Below are positions 1 to 6,634 of a stretch of 20,594 bases of DNA, piece by piece; position 1 is the stretch's first letter, and each line of letters begins with the position of its first letter. The DNA comes from a virus. Both the position numbers and the translations under genes were made by a program. The notes under the pieces were generated by a model, which saw nothing but the letters and a program-made list of their open reading frames with translations, did not search any database and had not been told where the DNA came from. Location: positions 1 through 20,594 of the IMG/VR virus record IMGVR_UViG_3300036766_001086; one strand, given 5' to 3'.

Positions 1-99
1 GTGGCCACTCCATTCGATGCATCGCGGGCTCGCCAACAACTGACCGAGGCCGAAGTGGAGCAGATCGTGGCCGCCATCCTGAACGGGGAGGGAGCATGA
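1..99 (+). CDS. End of a small hypothetical protein, possibly complete from GTG at base 1
   Basis: An open frame runs from the first base to TGA at 97-99 and encodes 32 residues. It opens with GTG, but the window edge hides any upstream sequence, so this may be the tail of a longer gene. The end is acidic and helical in character (TEAEVEQIVAAIL). It overlaps the next gene by ATGA, the pattern used throughout this region, which supports it as coding. No function is recognisable. Confidence 0.5.
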   Translation: MATPFDASRARQQLTEAEVEQIVAAILNGEGA

Positions 100-308
100 G
101 AAACAAGGCGTACCTCAAGGGTGTGGAGGACGCGCTGTCTCTTGTCGCCGAATACGATCTTTGGAGCCTGCACAACCGCCGGGTCTCGGACTGCGTGCGG
201 TGGAAGCTCAACGTTCCCGGCGCGCGACGGCCCCGCAAGACGCCGCCGCTTTCCTGTCACGCTCGCAAGTGGCTGCTGGCCGAGTTGCAGAGGGAGCGGT
301 CCCGATGA
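96..308 (+). CDS. Hypothetical small basic protein (70 aa)
   Basis: A 70-residue protein starts at an ATG that overlaps the previous stop (ATGA) and ends overlapping the next start (ATGA at 305-308). GGGAGGGAG lies just upstream of the ATG. The C-terminal half is rich in Arg and Lys, which would fit nucleic-acid contact but does not prove it. I recognise no family. It is the second of a run of tightly coupled small phage genes, probably expressed early. Confidence 0.55.
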   Translation: MRNKAYLKGVEDALSLVAEYDLWSLHNRRVSDCVRWKLNVPGARRPRKTPPLSCHARKWLLAELQRERSR

Positions 309-466
309 GCCGCGCTGAGACCGTGCGGCTGGCCCGCTGTGACCACGGCGTCCCGCTGTGCGTGGGTTGTTACATGTGCGACCAAGAGGCTGAGGCAGGG
401 CAAGAGGCCGACGAGGAGAACCGGAGAGGGCCATCAGAAGATGTGACGTGGGGAGCCGAGCGATGA
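305..466 (+). CDS. Small Cys-rich putative zinc-binding protein (53 aa)
   Basis: A 53-residue protein starts at ATG 305, which overlaps the preceding stop by 4 bases. A longer frame upstream exists, but the overlapping ATG matches the local pattern. Cys12, His14, Cys19, Cys22 and Cys25 form a compact cluster (RCDHGVPLCVGCYMC) that looks like a zinc knuckle, followed by an acidic tail rich in Glu. No family is assigned. It is one of at least seven small genes in this window with clustered Cys pairs. Confidence 0.55.
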   Translation: MSRAETVRLARCDHGVPLCVGCYMCDQEAEAGQEADEENRRGPSEDVTWGAER

Positions 467-1083
467 GCGCGCGGGGCGAGGAGATCATGCGGGGGTTGGA
501 ACTCTTTGATGCGCTGATTGACTACCGCACCCGTCAGGCTGACGATGCGGGTGATGCGCGAGATGCCATCATGCAGTCGGTGCGCGCCGCCGTCGAGGCG
601 CTGGTCGCTGACAACACCAAGTTGCGCGAGGCGATGGACTTCGCGGCGGGTGCCATCGAGGACGCGATCTACTTGGACGACGGTCTTGACGGCGGAGCCG
701 GGGAAGCGGTTCTGCTCATCATGCGCGAGGTCTGTCCCAACATCCCCGCGCGGCCCCACACCTATCTCGACCAGATTGTGGATCGCGCGGTCGCGAAACG
801 TACCGAGGCGCTGGTCGCCGAGGCCGAGCAGGCGCGGGCGGAAGTGGCGACGGCGTTGCATGCCGCCTACGAGACCGCGCTGCGCGACACGGCGACATTC
901 CTGCGTGGAGGCATGGTCGGGCTGACGTACACCGGCGACGATGGCGCGCCGGTGCCGTGCGAGGAAGTCACGGAGATCGTCTTCCGCTCCATCAAGGCGC
1001 TCGCTGACCGGGTGACTGCTGACGCCGGGAAACTCGCAACGGCCTACGTCGATGGCTTGGCGGCCCTGGAGCAGACGCCGTGA
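463..1083 (+). CDS. Hypothetical helical protein (206 aa)
   Basis: The start is placed at ATG 463, which overlaps the previous stop by ATGA; an in-frame GTG 15 bases upstream is less likely. The protein is predominantly Ala, Glu and Arg rich and looks mostly alpha-helical, with a stretch near residues 100-135 (RTEALVAEAEQARAEVATAL) that could form a coiled coil. I see no membrane segment, catalytic motif or recognised domain. The gene is followed by a 63-base gap, one of the few intergenic spaces in the window. Confidence 0.6.
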   Translation: MSARGEEIMRGLELFDALIDYRTRQADDAGDARDAIMQSVRAAVEALVADNTKLREAMDFAAGAIEDAIYLDDGLDGGAGEAVLLIMREVCPNIPARPHTYLDQIVDRAVAKRTEALVAEAEQARAEVATALHAAYETALRDTATFLRGGMVGLTYTGDDGAPVPCEEVTEIVFRSIKALADRVTADAGKLATAYVDGLAALEQTP

Positions 1084-1136
1084 CCCGCCCTCCGGTGCTG
1101 ACGCGATGAGTACCGCTATCAATTGGACACTTAATT

Positions 1137-1145
1137 GGGAGGAAG
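1137..1145 (+). promoter_or_regulatory. Strong ribosome binding site setting the start at 1147
   Basis: GGGAGGAAG lies one base before ATG 1147 and contains GGAGG four bases upstream of the start. It decides for ATG 1147 over an in-frame TTG at 1135. It follows the 63-base gap, where translational coupling to an upstream gene is absent. Confidence 0.6.
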
Positions 1146-1146
1146 T

Positions 1147-1422
1147 ATGAGCTGGAGCATACGCGCAGTAGGAAGCGTCGCCGACGTTCGGTCGGGATTT
1201 GAGAAGGCGGCAATCCAACAGAAGGGCACCACGGAGAGCGTCTTTCCGGGCACGCTCGCCGATGTGGTCGAACTGGCTTTGTCTCGCGTCGCAGATTACC
1301 CGGAGATGAGGGGCGGCGGGGAATTCGTCGTGCGCGTCATCGCCGAATCGAGTGGGCATCTCAATGGCGACGGGACCGGCAACTTCGAGCTGAAGGTCGC
1401 CATATTCAGTCAGCATGCCTAA
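1147..1422 (+). CDS. Hypothetical protein (91 aa)
   Basis: A 91-residue protein begins MSWSIRAVGSVADV, preceded by a strong GGAGG site. The C-terminal half (GGGEFVVRVIAESSGHLN and following) looks like paired beta strands, and the middle is helical. It resembles in style the short phage proteins that open with a beta strand and a hydrophobic helix, but I cannot name a family. The stop overlaps the next start by 8 bases. Confidence 0.55.
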   Translation: MSWSIRAVGSVADVRSGFEKAAIQQKGTTESVFPGTLADVVELALSRVADYPEMRGGGEFVVRVIAESSGHLNGDGTGNFELKVAIFSQHA

Positions 1423-1561
1423 CAACGTGCTGACCGCGCGGGACTGGGCGGCCATCTGGACGGCGTTCGAGGAGTGGGAGGACGGTTGGGACTGGGAGGC
1501 CCAGCAGCGCAAGCTTCAGGCGTTGGTGAACGCGCGGCTCAAGCCCGAAAGGACGATATGA
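1415..1561 (+). CDS. Small Trp-rich hypothetical protein (48 aa)
   Basis: ATG 1415 opens a 48-residue frame that ends in TGA at 1559-1561. It overlaps the gene before by 8 bases and the gene after by ATGA. The protein has five Trp residues in its first 27 positions (for example RDWAAIWTAFEEWEDGWDW) and a basic helical C-terminus. Coupling at both ends supports a real gene. No function is recognisable. Confidence 0.45.
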   Translation: MPNNVLTARDWAAIWTAFEEWEDGWDWEAQQRKLQALVNARLKPERTI

Positions 1562-2043
1562 AACCAGTCATCATGTTGAAACACGACAGCAGCAAGACGG
1601 CCGGCCTAACGATCGGTAACACGGTAGTCGCGTTGCAAGTGGATTCGAGGATTCAGGATGGCGTCGCAGTGATGTCTATGCAGACTGCCATCATGATCTT
1701 CCGTGAGGTGATGGATGGGGCTGACGCGATGGTTCGGTTTCCGGGCGGCAAGCCGCGTCGCAAGCGGCGGCCGCGCGCCGTCAATCGCCTCGGCGTGACG
1801 CGGGAGCAGGTGCAGAGTGCGATCGGTCGGCTCAGAGATTCGCTGACGCCGGAAGAACTGTACGTGCTCAAGGCGTGGTTCGCGCTAGATGAGTTCAAGG
1901 TGCCGGTCGTGCTGCGCGTGATCGCGAAGAACGTCAACGCGTCGGTAGGTCACGTGAAGAAGACCAGGGATACCGCGCTAGCGAAGCTCGGCCTGGGACC
2001 GGACCCCGCGCAGCTCTCCATTCCGGCGGTAGATCATGGGTGA
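1558..2043 (+). CDS. Hypothetical protein with sigma-70 region 4-like helix-turn-helix
   Basis: The start is ATG 1558, overlapping the preceding stop (ATGA), giving 161 residues. The first 60 residues are hydrophobic and mixed in structure with no recognised domain. A strongly basic linker (KPRRKRRPR, about residues 65-73) follows. Residues 98-145 read like region 4 of a sigma factor or a LuxR-type helix-turn-helix: LTPEELYVLKAW, then VLRVIAKNVNASVGHVKKT, then RDTALAKLGL. This suggests DNA binding, perhaps as a phage regulator of transcription. The N-terminus lacks sigma region 2, so it is not a complete sigma factor. Assignment rests on pattern similarity only. Confidence 0.5.
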   Translation: MKPVIMLKHDSSKTAGLTIGNTVVALQVDSRIQDGVAVMSMQTAIMIFREVMDGADAMVRFPGGKPRRKRRPRAVNRLGVTREQVQSAIGRLRDSLTPEELYVLKAWFALDEFKVPVVLRVIAKNVNASVGHVKKTRDTALAKLGLGPDPAQLSIPAVDHG

Positions 2044-2803
2044 CCGCACGAACATCGCGTGGGCAGACGGGACGGTCAACTACTGGTGGGGCTGTACGCG
2101 CGTCTCGCCCGGCTGCGCTCACTGCTACGCTGCTGACTTGGCGGGCCGGCTGCGCGGCATCCGCTACGTGAAGGGTGAGCCGCGGGTGCAGATCGACGGC
2201 GCCTACGGCATCGCCAACAAGATCGCCCGCCGCGCGCGCGCAGATGGGCGGCGACTGCGCGTGTTCACGAACAGCATGAGCGACTTCTTCGACCCGGAAG
2301 TACCGCCCGGTTGGCGAGCCGGTGCGTGGGCAACGATTCGCAGGCTGCCGGAACTGGACTGGCTGATCCTCACCAAGCGCCCCGAGCTGATCCACGACAT
2401 GCTGCCGGATGGGTGGGGTGGTGGCTGGCCGCACGTCTGGTTAGGTACCAGCGTTGAGAGCGACGCGCAGGCGTGGCGGATCGCGCGCCTGCTCGCCGTG
2501 CCAGCAGCCATACACTTCCTGTCGTTGGAGCCATTGCTCGGTCTGATCGCGCTGCCGCCGTTCGCACCGTTCATCGGCGTGGATTGGGTGATTCTCGGCG
2601 GCGAGAGCGGAAGGGAGAGGCGACAGATGGAGCTCATCTGGTTGACGGACCTCGCGCACCTGCTCATCAATGCTGGCGTGCCAGTTTTCGTGAAACAAGA
2701 CTCGGCGCTCAAGCCTGGCACGCAAGGGAGAATCCCCGACGACGTATGGGCGCTCAAGCAGATGCCGCCGAGCGACCCAAGAACCAGCGACGCGCTGCTA
2801 TGA
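2036..2803 (+). CDS. DUF5131 family protein (phage Gp37/Gp68)
   Basis: A 255-residue protein matches the phage Gp37/Gp68 family (DUF5131) along its length. The diagnostic cysteine motif is near the N-terminus, WGCTRVSPGCAHCYA, with Cys20, Cys27 and Cys30. Further family landmarks are LILTKRPELI (about 110-119), WLGTSVES (135-142), FLSLEPLLG (161-169), VDWVILGGESG (182-192) and PVFVKQ (216-221). The family is often described as related to radical SAM proteins, with the three cysteines as likely Fe-S ligands, but its reaction is not known to me. The gene overlaps its neighbour upstream by 8 bases and the gene downstream by ATGA. Family call is firm; function is open. Confidence 0.85.
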   Translation: MGDRTNIAWADGTVNYWWGCTRVSPGCAHCYAADLAGRLRGIRYVKGEPRVQIDGAYGIANKIARRARADGRRLRVFTNSMSDFFDPEVPPGWRAGAWATIRRLPELDWLILTKRPELIHDMLPDGWGGGWPHVWLGTSVESDAQAWRIARLLAVPAAIHFLSLEPLLGLIALPPFAPFIGVDWVILGGESGRERRQMELIWLTDLAHLLINAGVPVFVKQDSALKPGTQGRIPDDVWALKQMPPSDPRTSDALL

Positions 2804-3402
2804 GACTCCGACCTGGCGGCGTAGTCGTCGTCAACTGGAAGCTCGCCCTACGGATGTGGAACGGCGACGCCACTATCACCGCCATTGGTCGCGCAATCGG
2901 GCGGACGCCTAACGCGGTACTCATGCACTCGCGGACGCACGGCTGGCCGAAGAAGGTCCGCAGGTCCGGGGCACCATGTCTCGCGAGTAGGGATGAGTAC
3001 GCGGCCGCCGAAGCGGCATGGGATGCTGGCCGGCCAGCGAGGGAAGTGGCGACGATCGTGCAGATGCGATCACTCGGCAACCTCTATCGGTACGCGAAGC
3101 TGCACTGGAAGCCGCGGTCGCCTCCGGCCCAGGCTGCCCCGAGGCTGGCCCCGACCCCGCGCGAGGCGCCTGCCCCCCTACCATCTGAGATCGTCAGCCA
3201 GGCGCTGCCCCGGGCGCAGCCTGCCCCATCCATGCGGGTCGCGGCGCCCATCGTCCGCGCCCGACAAGGTCCAGCAATGGCGACGCGCTCCGGCAGGCGC
3301 CCGCGCCCGACGCCGTATCGTTGCACCGTCTGCTACTGCGCCACGCCTACCAACCCTTGCAACGGCTGCGGCGCGCCCGTGCGGCTGGCCATGCAAGCCT
3401 AA
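2800..3402 (+). CDS. Putative DNA-binding protein: HTH-like N-terminus, C-terminal zinc ribbon
   Basis: The start is ATG 2800 in an ATGA overlap with the DUF5131 gene, giving 200 residues; a much longer frame upstream lies inside that gene and is discarded. Residues 8-45 (NWKLALRMWNGDATITAIGR then TPNAVLMHSRTHGW) resemble a GcrA-like or homeodomain-like helix-turn-helix. A second possible helical repeat follows at about 66-105 (EAAWDAGRPAREVATIVQM). A Pro- and Ala-rich linker leads to a Cys cluster at 175, 178, 180, 187 and 190 (CTVCYCATPTNPCNGCG). The layout suggests a phage DNA-binding regulator, but this is inference. Confidence 0.55.
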   Translation: MRLRPGGVVVVNWKLALRMWNGDATITAIGRAIGRTPNAVLMHSRTHGWPKKVRRSGAPCLASRDEYAAAEAAWDAGRPAREVATIVQMRSLGNLYRYAKLHWKPRSPPAQAAPRLAPTPREAPAPLPSEIVSQALPRAQPAPSMRVAAPIVRARQGPAMATRSGRRPRPTPYRCTVCYCATPTNPCNGCGAPVRLAMQA

Positions 3403-3416
3403 GCTATGGAGGTACG

Positions 3417-4034
3417 ATGACCGACCGAACGGACGAGGGTATGCCTACCGCCCTAACGGTGCCAGATGAGCAGGACAAGCTCATTGAAACGCTGTTCGGA
3501 ACGCCGGCAGCAGAGGCGACGGAAGCGGAAGTGGTCGCCTATGTTGACGCGCTGCTGGGCGCGCTCGGCGAGCTTGAGCAGGAACTATCGTCGCTCAGCG
3601 CCGCGACGCGGCACGCGGTCAAGAGGGTCACGGATCGTTATGCGGAAGTAGCACATCCGTTGCACGAGCGGGCGCAGCGGCTGAACGCGGAGATTCAGCG
3701 GGCGGCGATGATGCTGGGTCGCTCCGAGAAGAAGAAAAGCCGCACGCTGCCGTCCGGCACGGTGGGCTGGCGGCTCCACCCGGATACGCTCAGCATCGAC
3801 GATCCCGAGAAGTGCTTGCACTGGATACGCGACAAGGGTCTGGCGGGTGAGGTCCTAGAGGTGCGGACGACGGAGCACCTGAAGGCCAACGCGATCAAGG
3901 CGCACATCAAGGCCACAGGCGAAGTGCCTGACGGCTGCACGTTCACGGCAGGCGAAGATGAGTTCTATGCCAAGCCGCGGGCAGTGGAGATGCCAAGGCT
4001 CGGATCGGCGCGGACGCAGGAGCTTGCGCCATGA
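3417..4034 (+). CDS. gam: Mu Gam-like host-nuclease inhibitor
   Basis: ATG 3417 has GGAGG at 3408-3412, which decides it over an upstream in-frame start inside the previous gene. The 205-residue product matches the Mu Gam family: a long N-terminal helical region (about residues 20-105, ELEQELSSLSAATRHAVKRV) and a C-terminal part with TLPSGTVGWRLHPDTLSI, then an internal helix ending HLKANAIKAHIKATGEVP and DGCTFTAGEDEFYAKP. Mu Gam is a dimeric, Ku-like protein that binds DNA ends and blocks exonucleases such as RecBCD. Here it probably shields phage DNA ends during infection. Length is close to Mu Gam (about 174 residues), with an extra N-terminus. It overlaps the next gene by ATGA. Confidence 0.8.
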   Translation: MTDRTDEGMPTALTVPDEQDKLIETLFGTPAAEATEAEVVAYVDALLGALGELEQELSSLSAATRHAVKRVTDRYAEVAHPLHERAQRLNAEIQRAAMMLGRSEKKKSRTLPSGTVGWRLHPDTLSIDDPEKCLHWIRDKGLAGEVLEVRTTEHLKANAIKAHIKATGEVPDGCTFTAGEDEFYAKPRAVEMPRLGSARTQELAP

Positions 4035-4399
4035 GCATCGAATCGGAGCGGTGGGATCACATCACCCAGCTGCGCGCGGTCAATGGCGAACTGGAGCGCG
4101 CCATTGATAGCCTGGAGCTGGTTAGGCAGGGCATCACCCGGCGACTGGTCGATGCGCTCGATCTCGATAGTGCGATTGCGCTACCGCGCGAGAAGCGACT
4201 GCGGGTCTACTGCCCGCCGCCGGGCCTGGTATTTCCGATCCATCAGCGCGGTGACCTCGAGCTCATCTGTCCACGATGCGGCAGCAGGGATACCGCGTCG
4301 CCGGATTGGAGCCCGAAGGTTCCATGCTCCAATGGGTGCGGCGCGCTCATGGCGATCGACGTGCCGCGGCGGCTCGCGCCTGGGTCTCGTGTTCAGTGA
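4031..4399 (+). CDS. Hypothetical protein with C-terminal zinc ribbon (122 aa)
   Basis: ATG 4031 overlaps the gam stop by ATGA. The N-terminal 45 residues form a likely helix or coiled coil (LRAVNGELERAIDSLELV). The C-terminal part carries Cys80, Cys83, Cys99 and Cys103 (CPRCG and CSNGCG), a zinc-ribbon arrangement. A role in binding nucleic acid or protein is possible but not shown. Its tight coupling to gam suggests joint expression. Confidence 0.55.
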   Translation: MSIESERWDHITQLRAVNGELERAIDSLELVRQGITRRLVDALDLDSAIALPREKRLRVYCPPPGLVFPIHQRGDLELICPRCGSRDTASPDWSPKVPCSNGCGALMAIDVPRRLAPGSRVQ

Positions 4400-4536
4400 A
4401 TGCGCTGAGCGCATGGCTCGCTCACCGACGCCGGTGCTGGCGCTGCCGGTTAGGATTCGTGCTGCTGTCGTGCCGTGAAGGCAAGCGCCTGGGACGTGTA
4501 GCCGCCGGCCTCCTCGCAGGCGGAGGAAGGAGTTGA
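4396..4536 (+). CDS. Small Arg-rich hypothetical protein (46 aa)
   Basis: GTG 4396 overlaps the previous stop (GTGA) and opens a 46-residue frame that ends in a TTGA overlap with the next gene. The product has a basic Cys-containing middle (HRRRCWRCRLGFVLLSCR) and a Gly-rich end. A longer version starting at ATG 4276 would overlap the previous gene by 124 bases, so it is rejected. The main support is coupling at both ends, so this could still be a spurious frame. Confidence 0.35.
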   Translation: MNALSAWLAHRRRCWRCRLGFVLLSCREGKRLGRVAAGLLAGGGRS

Positions 4537-4781
4537 ACGTGAAGAAGTCCGAGGTATTGGTCGAAGTCTTAGCGCGGGCACTGTGGAATGAAGAACGGCG
4601 GGAGCTTGAGTCCGGCAGCGACATGCCGTCGTTCTTCCAGTATGCCGATGGGGCGCGGGAGCCGATGCCGTGGAGGACGCAGTCGGAGGACTTTCGCCGC
4701 TGGTGGCTCACCCGCGCCCGAAGCGTTCTAAGACGGGTCATGCGATCCAAGAAGCATAAGAGAGCACGACGCGGTGCCTAA
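4533..4781 (+). CDS. Hypothetical basic protein (82 aa)
   Basis: A purine-rich site, GGAGGAAGGAG at 4522-4532, precedes two possible starts: TTG 4533, which overlaps the previous stop as TTGA, and GTG 4539, two codons later. The site fits either; TTG 4533 is given because of the local overlap pattern. The protein has an aromatic middle (FFQYADG, FRRWWLTRAR) and a strongly basic tail (RSKKHKRARRGA), which could contact nucleic acid. No family is recognised. The stop overlaps the next gene by 8 bases. Confidence 0.5.
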   Translation: MNVKKSEVLVEVLARALWNEERRELESGSDMPSFFQYADGAREPMPWRTQSEDFRRWWLTRARSVLRRVMRSKKHKRARRGA

Positions 4782-5220
4782 CCTACCTGACCTGTTTAGC
4801 GCGGGCGTCGCCGAGCGGCACGCTGCAGCAGAGGTGGCAGAACGTGACCACGCGTTGGCGTCCCTCGAGGAGCGCCGCGGCGCGTATCTCAAGCTGATCC
4901 GCGCGGCGATGGGCCGGCTCTACGGTGAGCGCGTCTATGCGGTGCGCCACGGGATTGGCTGGTGGGATCGTGACGGCAGCGCGGAGGCGGTGGCGTGGGT
5001 GTCGGCAGACGACGCCCGGCGCTACTTCGAGGCACTGAATCCGCCGGCAGAGTTGAGCCGCAACTTCCTCGGGCAAGTGTTCCGCGAAGCTGGTTGGGTG
5101 GCGCTGCCGGGACGGCGGATACTCAGCACGACGCCAGGGAGCCACGCCAACGAGTTGAAGTGCTGGGCGTTCGACCAGGCGGTCGCGGCGCTCCGAAAGG
5201 TGGTGCGAGATGGACGGTGA
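4774..5220 (+). CDS. Hypothetical phage protein (148 aa)
   Basis: GTG 4774 starts within the last codons of the previous gene. Residues 15-45 form a charged helix. The C-terminal half includes NFLGQVFREAGWVALPGRR and TTPGSHANELKCW, a motif style I associate with short phage proteins of unknown function in early regions. No catalytic signature or membrane segment is seen. It overlaps the next gene by 11 bases. Confidence 0.55.
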   Translation: MPNLPDLFSAGVAERHAAAEVAERDHALASLEERRGAYLKLIRAAMGRLYGERVYAVRHGIGWWDRDGSAEAVAWVSADDARRYFEALNPPAELSRNFLGQVFREAGWVALPGRRILSTTPGSHANELKCWAFDQAVAALRKVVRDGR

Positions 5221-5506
5221 AGCGCAAGCGCTTGGCTGGTGTCCTGGGTGCGGCGAGCCGATCCAGGGTGACTTTTGCCAGAACTGCGGGCCGGTCGCGA
5301 CCCACCCTACCCGCGCAGATAGCGCGTTCGCACGGCGCGCGATGAACGCCGTCGCCGCCGCGCTGCTCGCTGCTGAGAATGGTGCGGTGCATGCTGTGGG
5401 TGAGTGCCCATCATGCCGCGCGCTGCTCATCGTGACGCCGCGACGCACGGATCACTGGCCGCCCTCGTGCGCGGACTGGGCGCGCCACATGGAGGATACG
5501 CTATGA
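5210..5506 (+). CDS. Zinc-ribbon hypothetical protein (98 aa)
   Basis: ATG 5210 opens a 98-residue frame. Cys11, Cys14, Cys23 and Cys26 (CPGCGEPIQGDFCQNCG) form a clear short zinc ribbon. A second possible metal site uses Cys66, Cys69 and Cys87 (CPSC and SCADW). Between them lies an Ala-rich helix. Such tandem zinc-ribbon proteins usually bind nucleic acids or act as adaptors; the role here is unknown. It ends in an ATGA overlap with the next gene. Confidence 0.6.
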   Translation: MDGEAQALGWCPGCGEPIQGDFCQNCGPVATHPTRADSAFARRAMNAVAAALLAAENGAVHAVGECPSCRALLIVTPRRTDHWPPSCADWARHMEDTL

Positions 5507-5841
5507 CGATGCCGCCGAGAGACGAGTCCGCGATCCCGGTCAGACGTAAGGCGCGGGTGGGCGAGCAGCTTGAGCAACGGATCCATGAGCCGTCTCCGGA
5601 GCTCATAGCGTTCAGAGATGACGGCGATGGTCCGCCGGTGATTGCCTGGCCGGACGTAACCGGCGCGATCACATTCGGACACCTCCACGGCGGCGCGCTC
5701 GCGGAGTTCTATGCGTTGCATGACGGCAGATTGTTCCGCGTGGCACGCGACGGTGAGGTGGCGACGGCGCGGTATCCGAAGGCGAGCAAGACGTACCCCC
5801 AAGGCGTGCCGCTGGTGCCGTGCCGGATCGTGGACGCATGA
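5503..5841 (+). CDS. Hypothetical protein, mostly beta (112 aa)
   Basis: ATG 5503 overlaps the previous stop and has GGAGG eight bases upstream, which favours it over a longer frame from 5404. The central and C-terminal parts alternate hydrophobic strands and turns (PPVIAWPDVTGAITFGHLHG, then FYALHDGRLFRVARDGEV), suggesting a small beta domain. I do not recognise the family. The stop overlaps the next gene by ATGA. Confidence 0.5.
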   Translation: MTMPPRDESAIPVRRKARVGEQLEQRIHEPSPELIAFRDDGDGPPVIAWPDVTGAITFGHLHGGALAEFYALHDGRLFRVARDGEVATARYPKASKTYPQGVPLVPCRIVDA

Positions 5842-6131
5842 GCGCCTGCCTGGAGTGCAAGGGAGCCGGCAAGCACGTCGGCTTCGCCTGCCCCGGCTTC
5901 CGCCGCATCGAGCACCCATGTGAGCCCTGCGGCGGTACGGGCGTCGCTCCCGACTGGCAGGCTGAGGCTGTCGCATACGGCTTCAGACTTCGCCAAGCGC
6001 GCCTCACCAGGAACATCAGCGTGCGCGAAGAAGCAGGCCGATTGGACGTCAGTCCCGCAATGCTCGGAGACGTCGAACAGGGTCGGCTACCAATCTACGA
6101 ACTGCCGCTCGCGCTGCGAGACGTTAGGTGA
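5838..6131 (+). CDS. DnaJ-type zinc finger joined to XRE helix-turn-helix (97 aa)
   Basis: ATG 5838 overlaps the previous stop by ATGA. The N-terminus has two CxxC pairs of the DnaJ/RNHCP kind: Cys4-Cys7 (CLECKGAGKH) and Cys28-Cys31 (CEPCGGTG). Residues 47-85 read as an XRE-family helix-turn-helix: YGFRLRQARLTRNISVREEA then GRLDVSPAMLGDVEQGRLP. A compact zinc-finger plus XRE protein is most simply a phage transcription regulator. The zinc module could help dimerise or bind a partner. Its target operator is not visible in the window. Confidence 0.65.
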   Translation: MSACLECKGAGKHVGFACPGFRRIEHPCEPCGGTGVAPDWQAEAVAYGFRLRQARLTRNISVREEAGRLDVSPAMLGDVEQGRLPIYELPLALRDVR

Positions 6132-6634
6132 ACGGATTGTCGCCGACCTGTGCGCCGCCCGTCTGCGGCGATTGTGGATCGGGGATGCGCTTCATCCCGC
6201 GCTCCCGATACGGCCCCTTCTGGGGCTGCACCCGCTTTCCTGAGTGCTCCGGCACCATCGGCGCGCATGCTGCGACGGGAAAACCATTAGGTATCCCGGC
6301 CGACGCTGAGACGAGGCAGTTGCGCCGCGAGCTGCATGACATCTTTGATAAGCTATGGGAGCGCGGAGAGCACCACCGCCGGAGCCGTCATCGCGCATAC
6401 CGCTGGCTCGCTGCGCAGCTCGGCATGGCAGTCGAAGCCTGTCACGTCGGGAGCTTCGACGCCGATACGTGCGCTCGCGCGATCGCGCTGTGCGTTGCCA
6501 GAATGAGCCGCACTGACGCGGAAGATCGGGAGCGGGACCAAGGGCCGCCGCCTGACCTGACGCCGCTGACGCCGGAGCTTGAAGCGAAGTTCAAAGCGCA
6601 TGCGGAGCAGCGTCCTAAAAAGATCACGGCTTGA
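6128..6634 (+). CDS. Topoisomerase-type zinc finger with DUF3268-like C-terminus
   Basis: GTG 6128 overlaps the previous stop (GTGA) and gives 168 residues. Cys13, Cys16, Cys34 and Cys40 (CGDCGSGM, GCTRFPECSGTIG) match the C4 zinc finger found at the end of bacterial topoisomerase I. Residues 65-122 match the zinc-finger-containing domain DUF3268: LRRELHDIFDKLWERG, HRAYRWLAAQLGM and CHVGSFDADTCARAIALC. This combination is common among small phage proteins whose function is unproven; single-strand DNA binding is plausible from the topoisomerase finger. Confidence 0.65.
   Translation: MNGLSPTCAPPVCGDCGSGMRFIPRSRYGPFWGCTRFPECSGTIGAHAATGKPLGIPADAETRQLRRELHDIFDKLWERGEHHRRSRHRAYRWLAAQLGMAVEACHVGSFDADTCARAIALCVARMSRTDAEDRERDQGPPPDLTPLTPELEAKFKAHAEQRPKKITA

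Noticed and set aside
1106-1150. Fourteen-codon frame (MSTAINWTLNWEEV) that could be a leader peptide
   Set aside because: It ends in an ATGA-type overlap with ATG 1147, which is suggestive, but it is too short and has no other support.
370-1512. Long minus-strand open frame (380 codons)
   Set aside because: It lies opposite five coupled + strand genes, has no recognisable domain, and is explained by codon bias of GC-rich DNA.
2473-2799. Upstream extension of the HTH/zinc protein
   Set aside because: It is out of frame within the well-supported DUF5131 gene.
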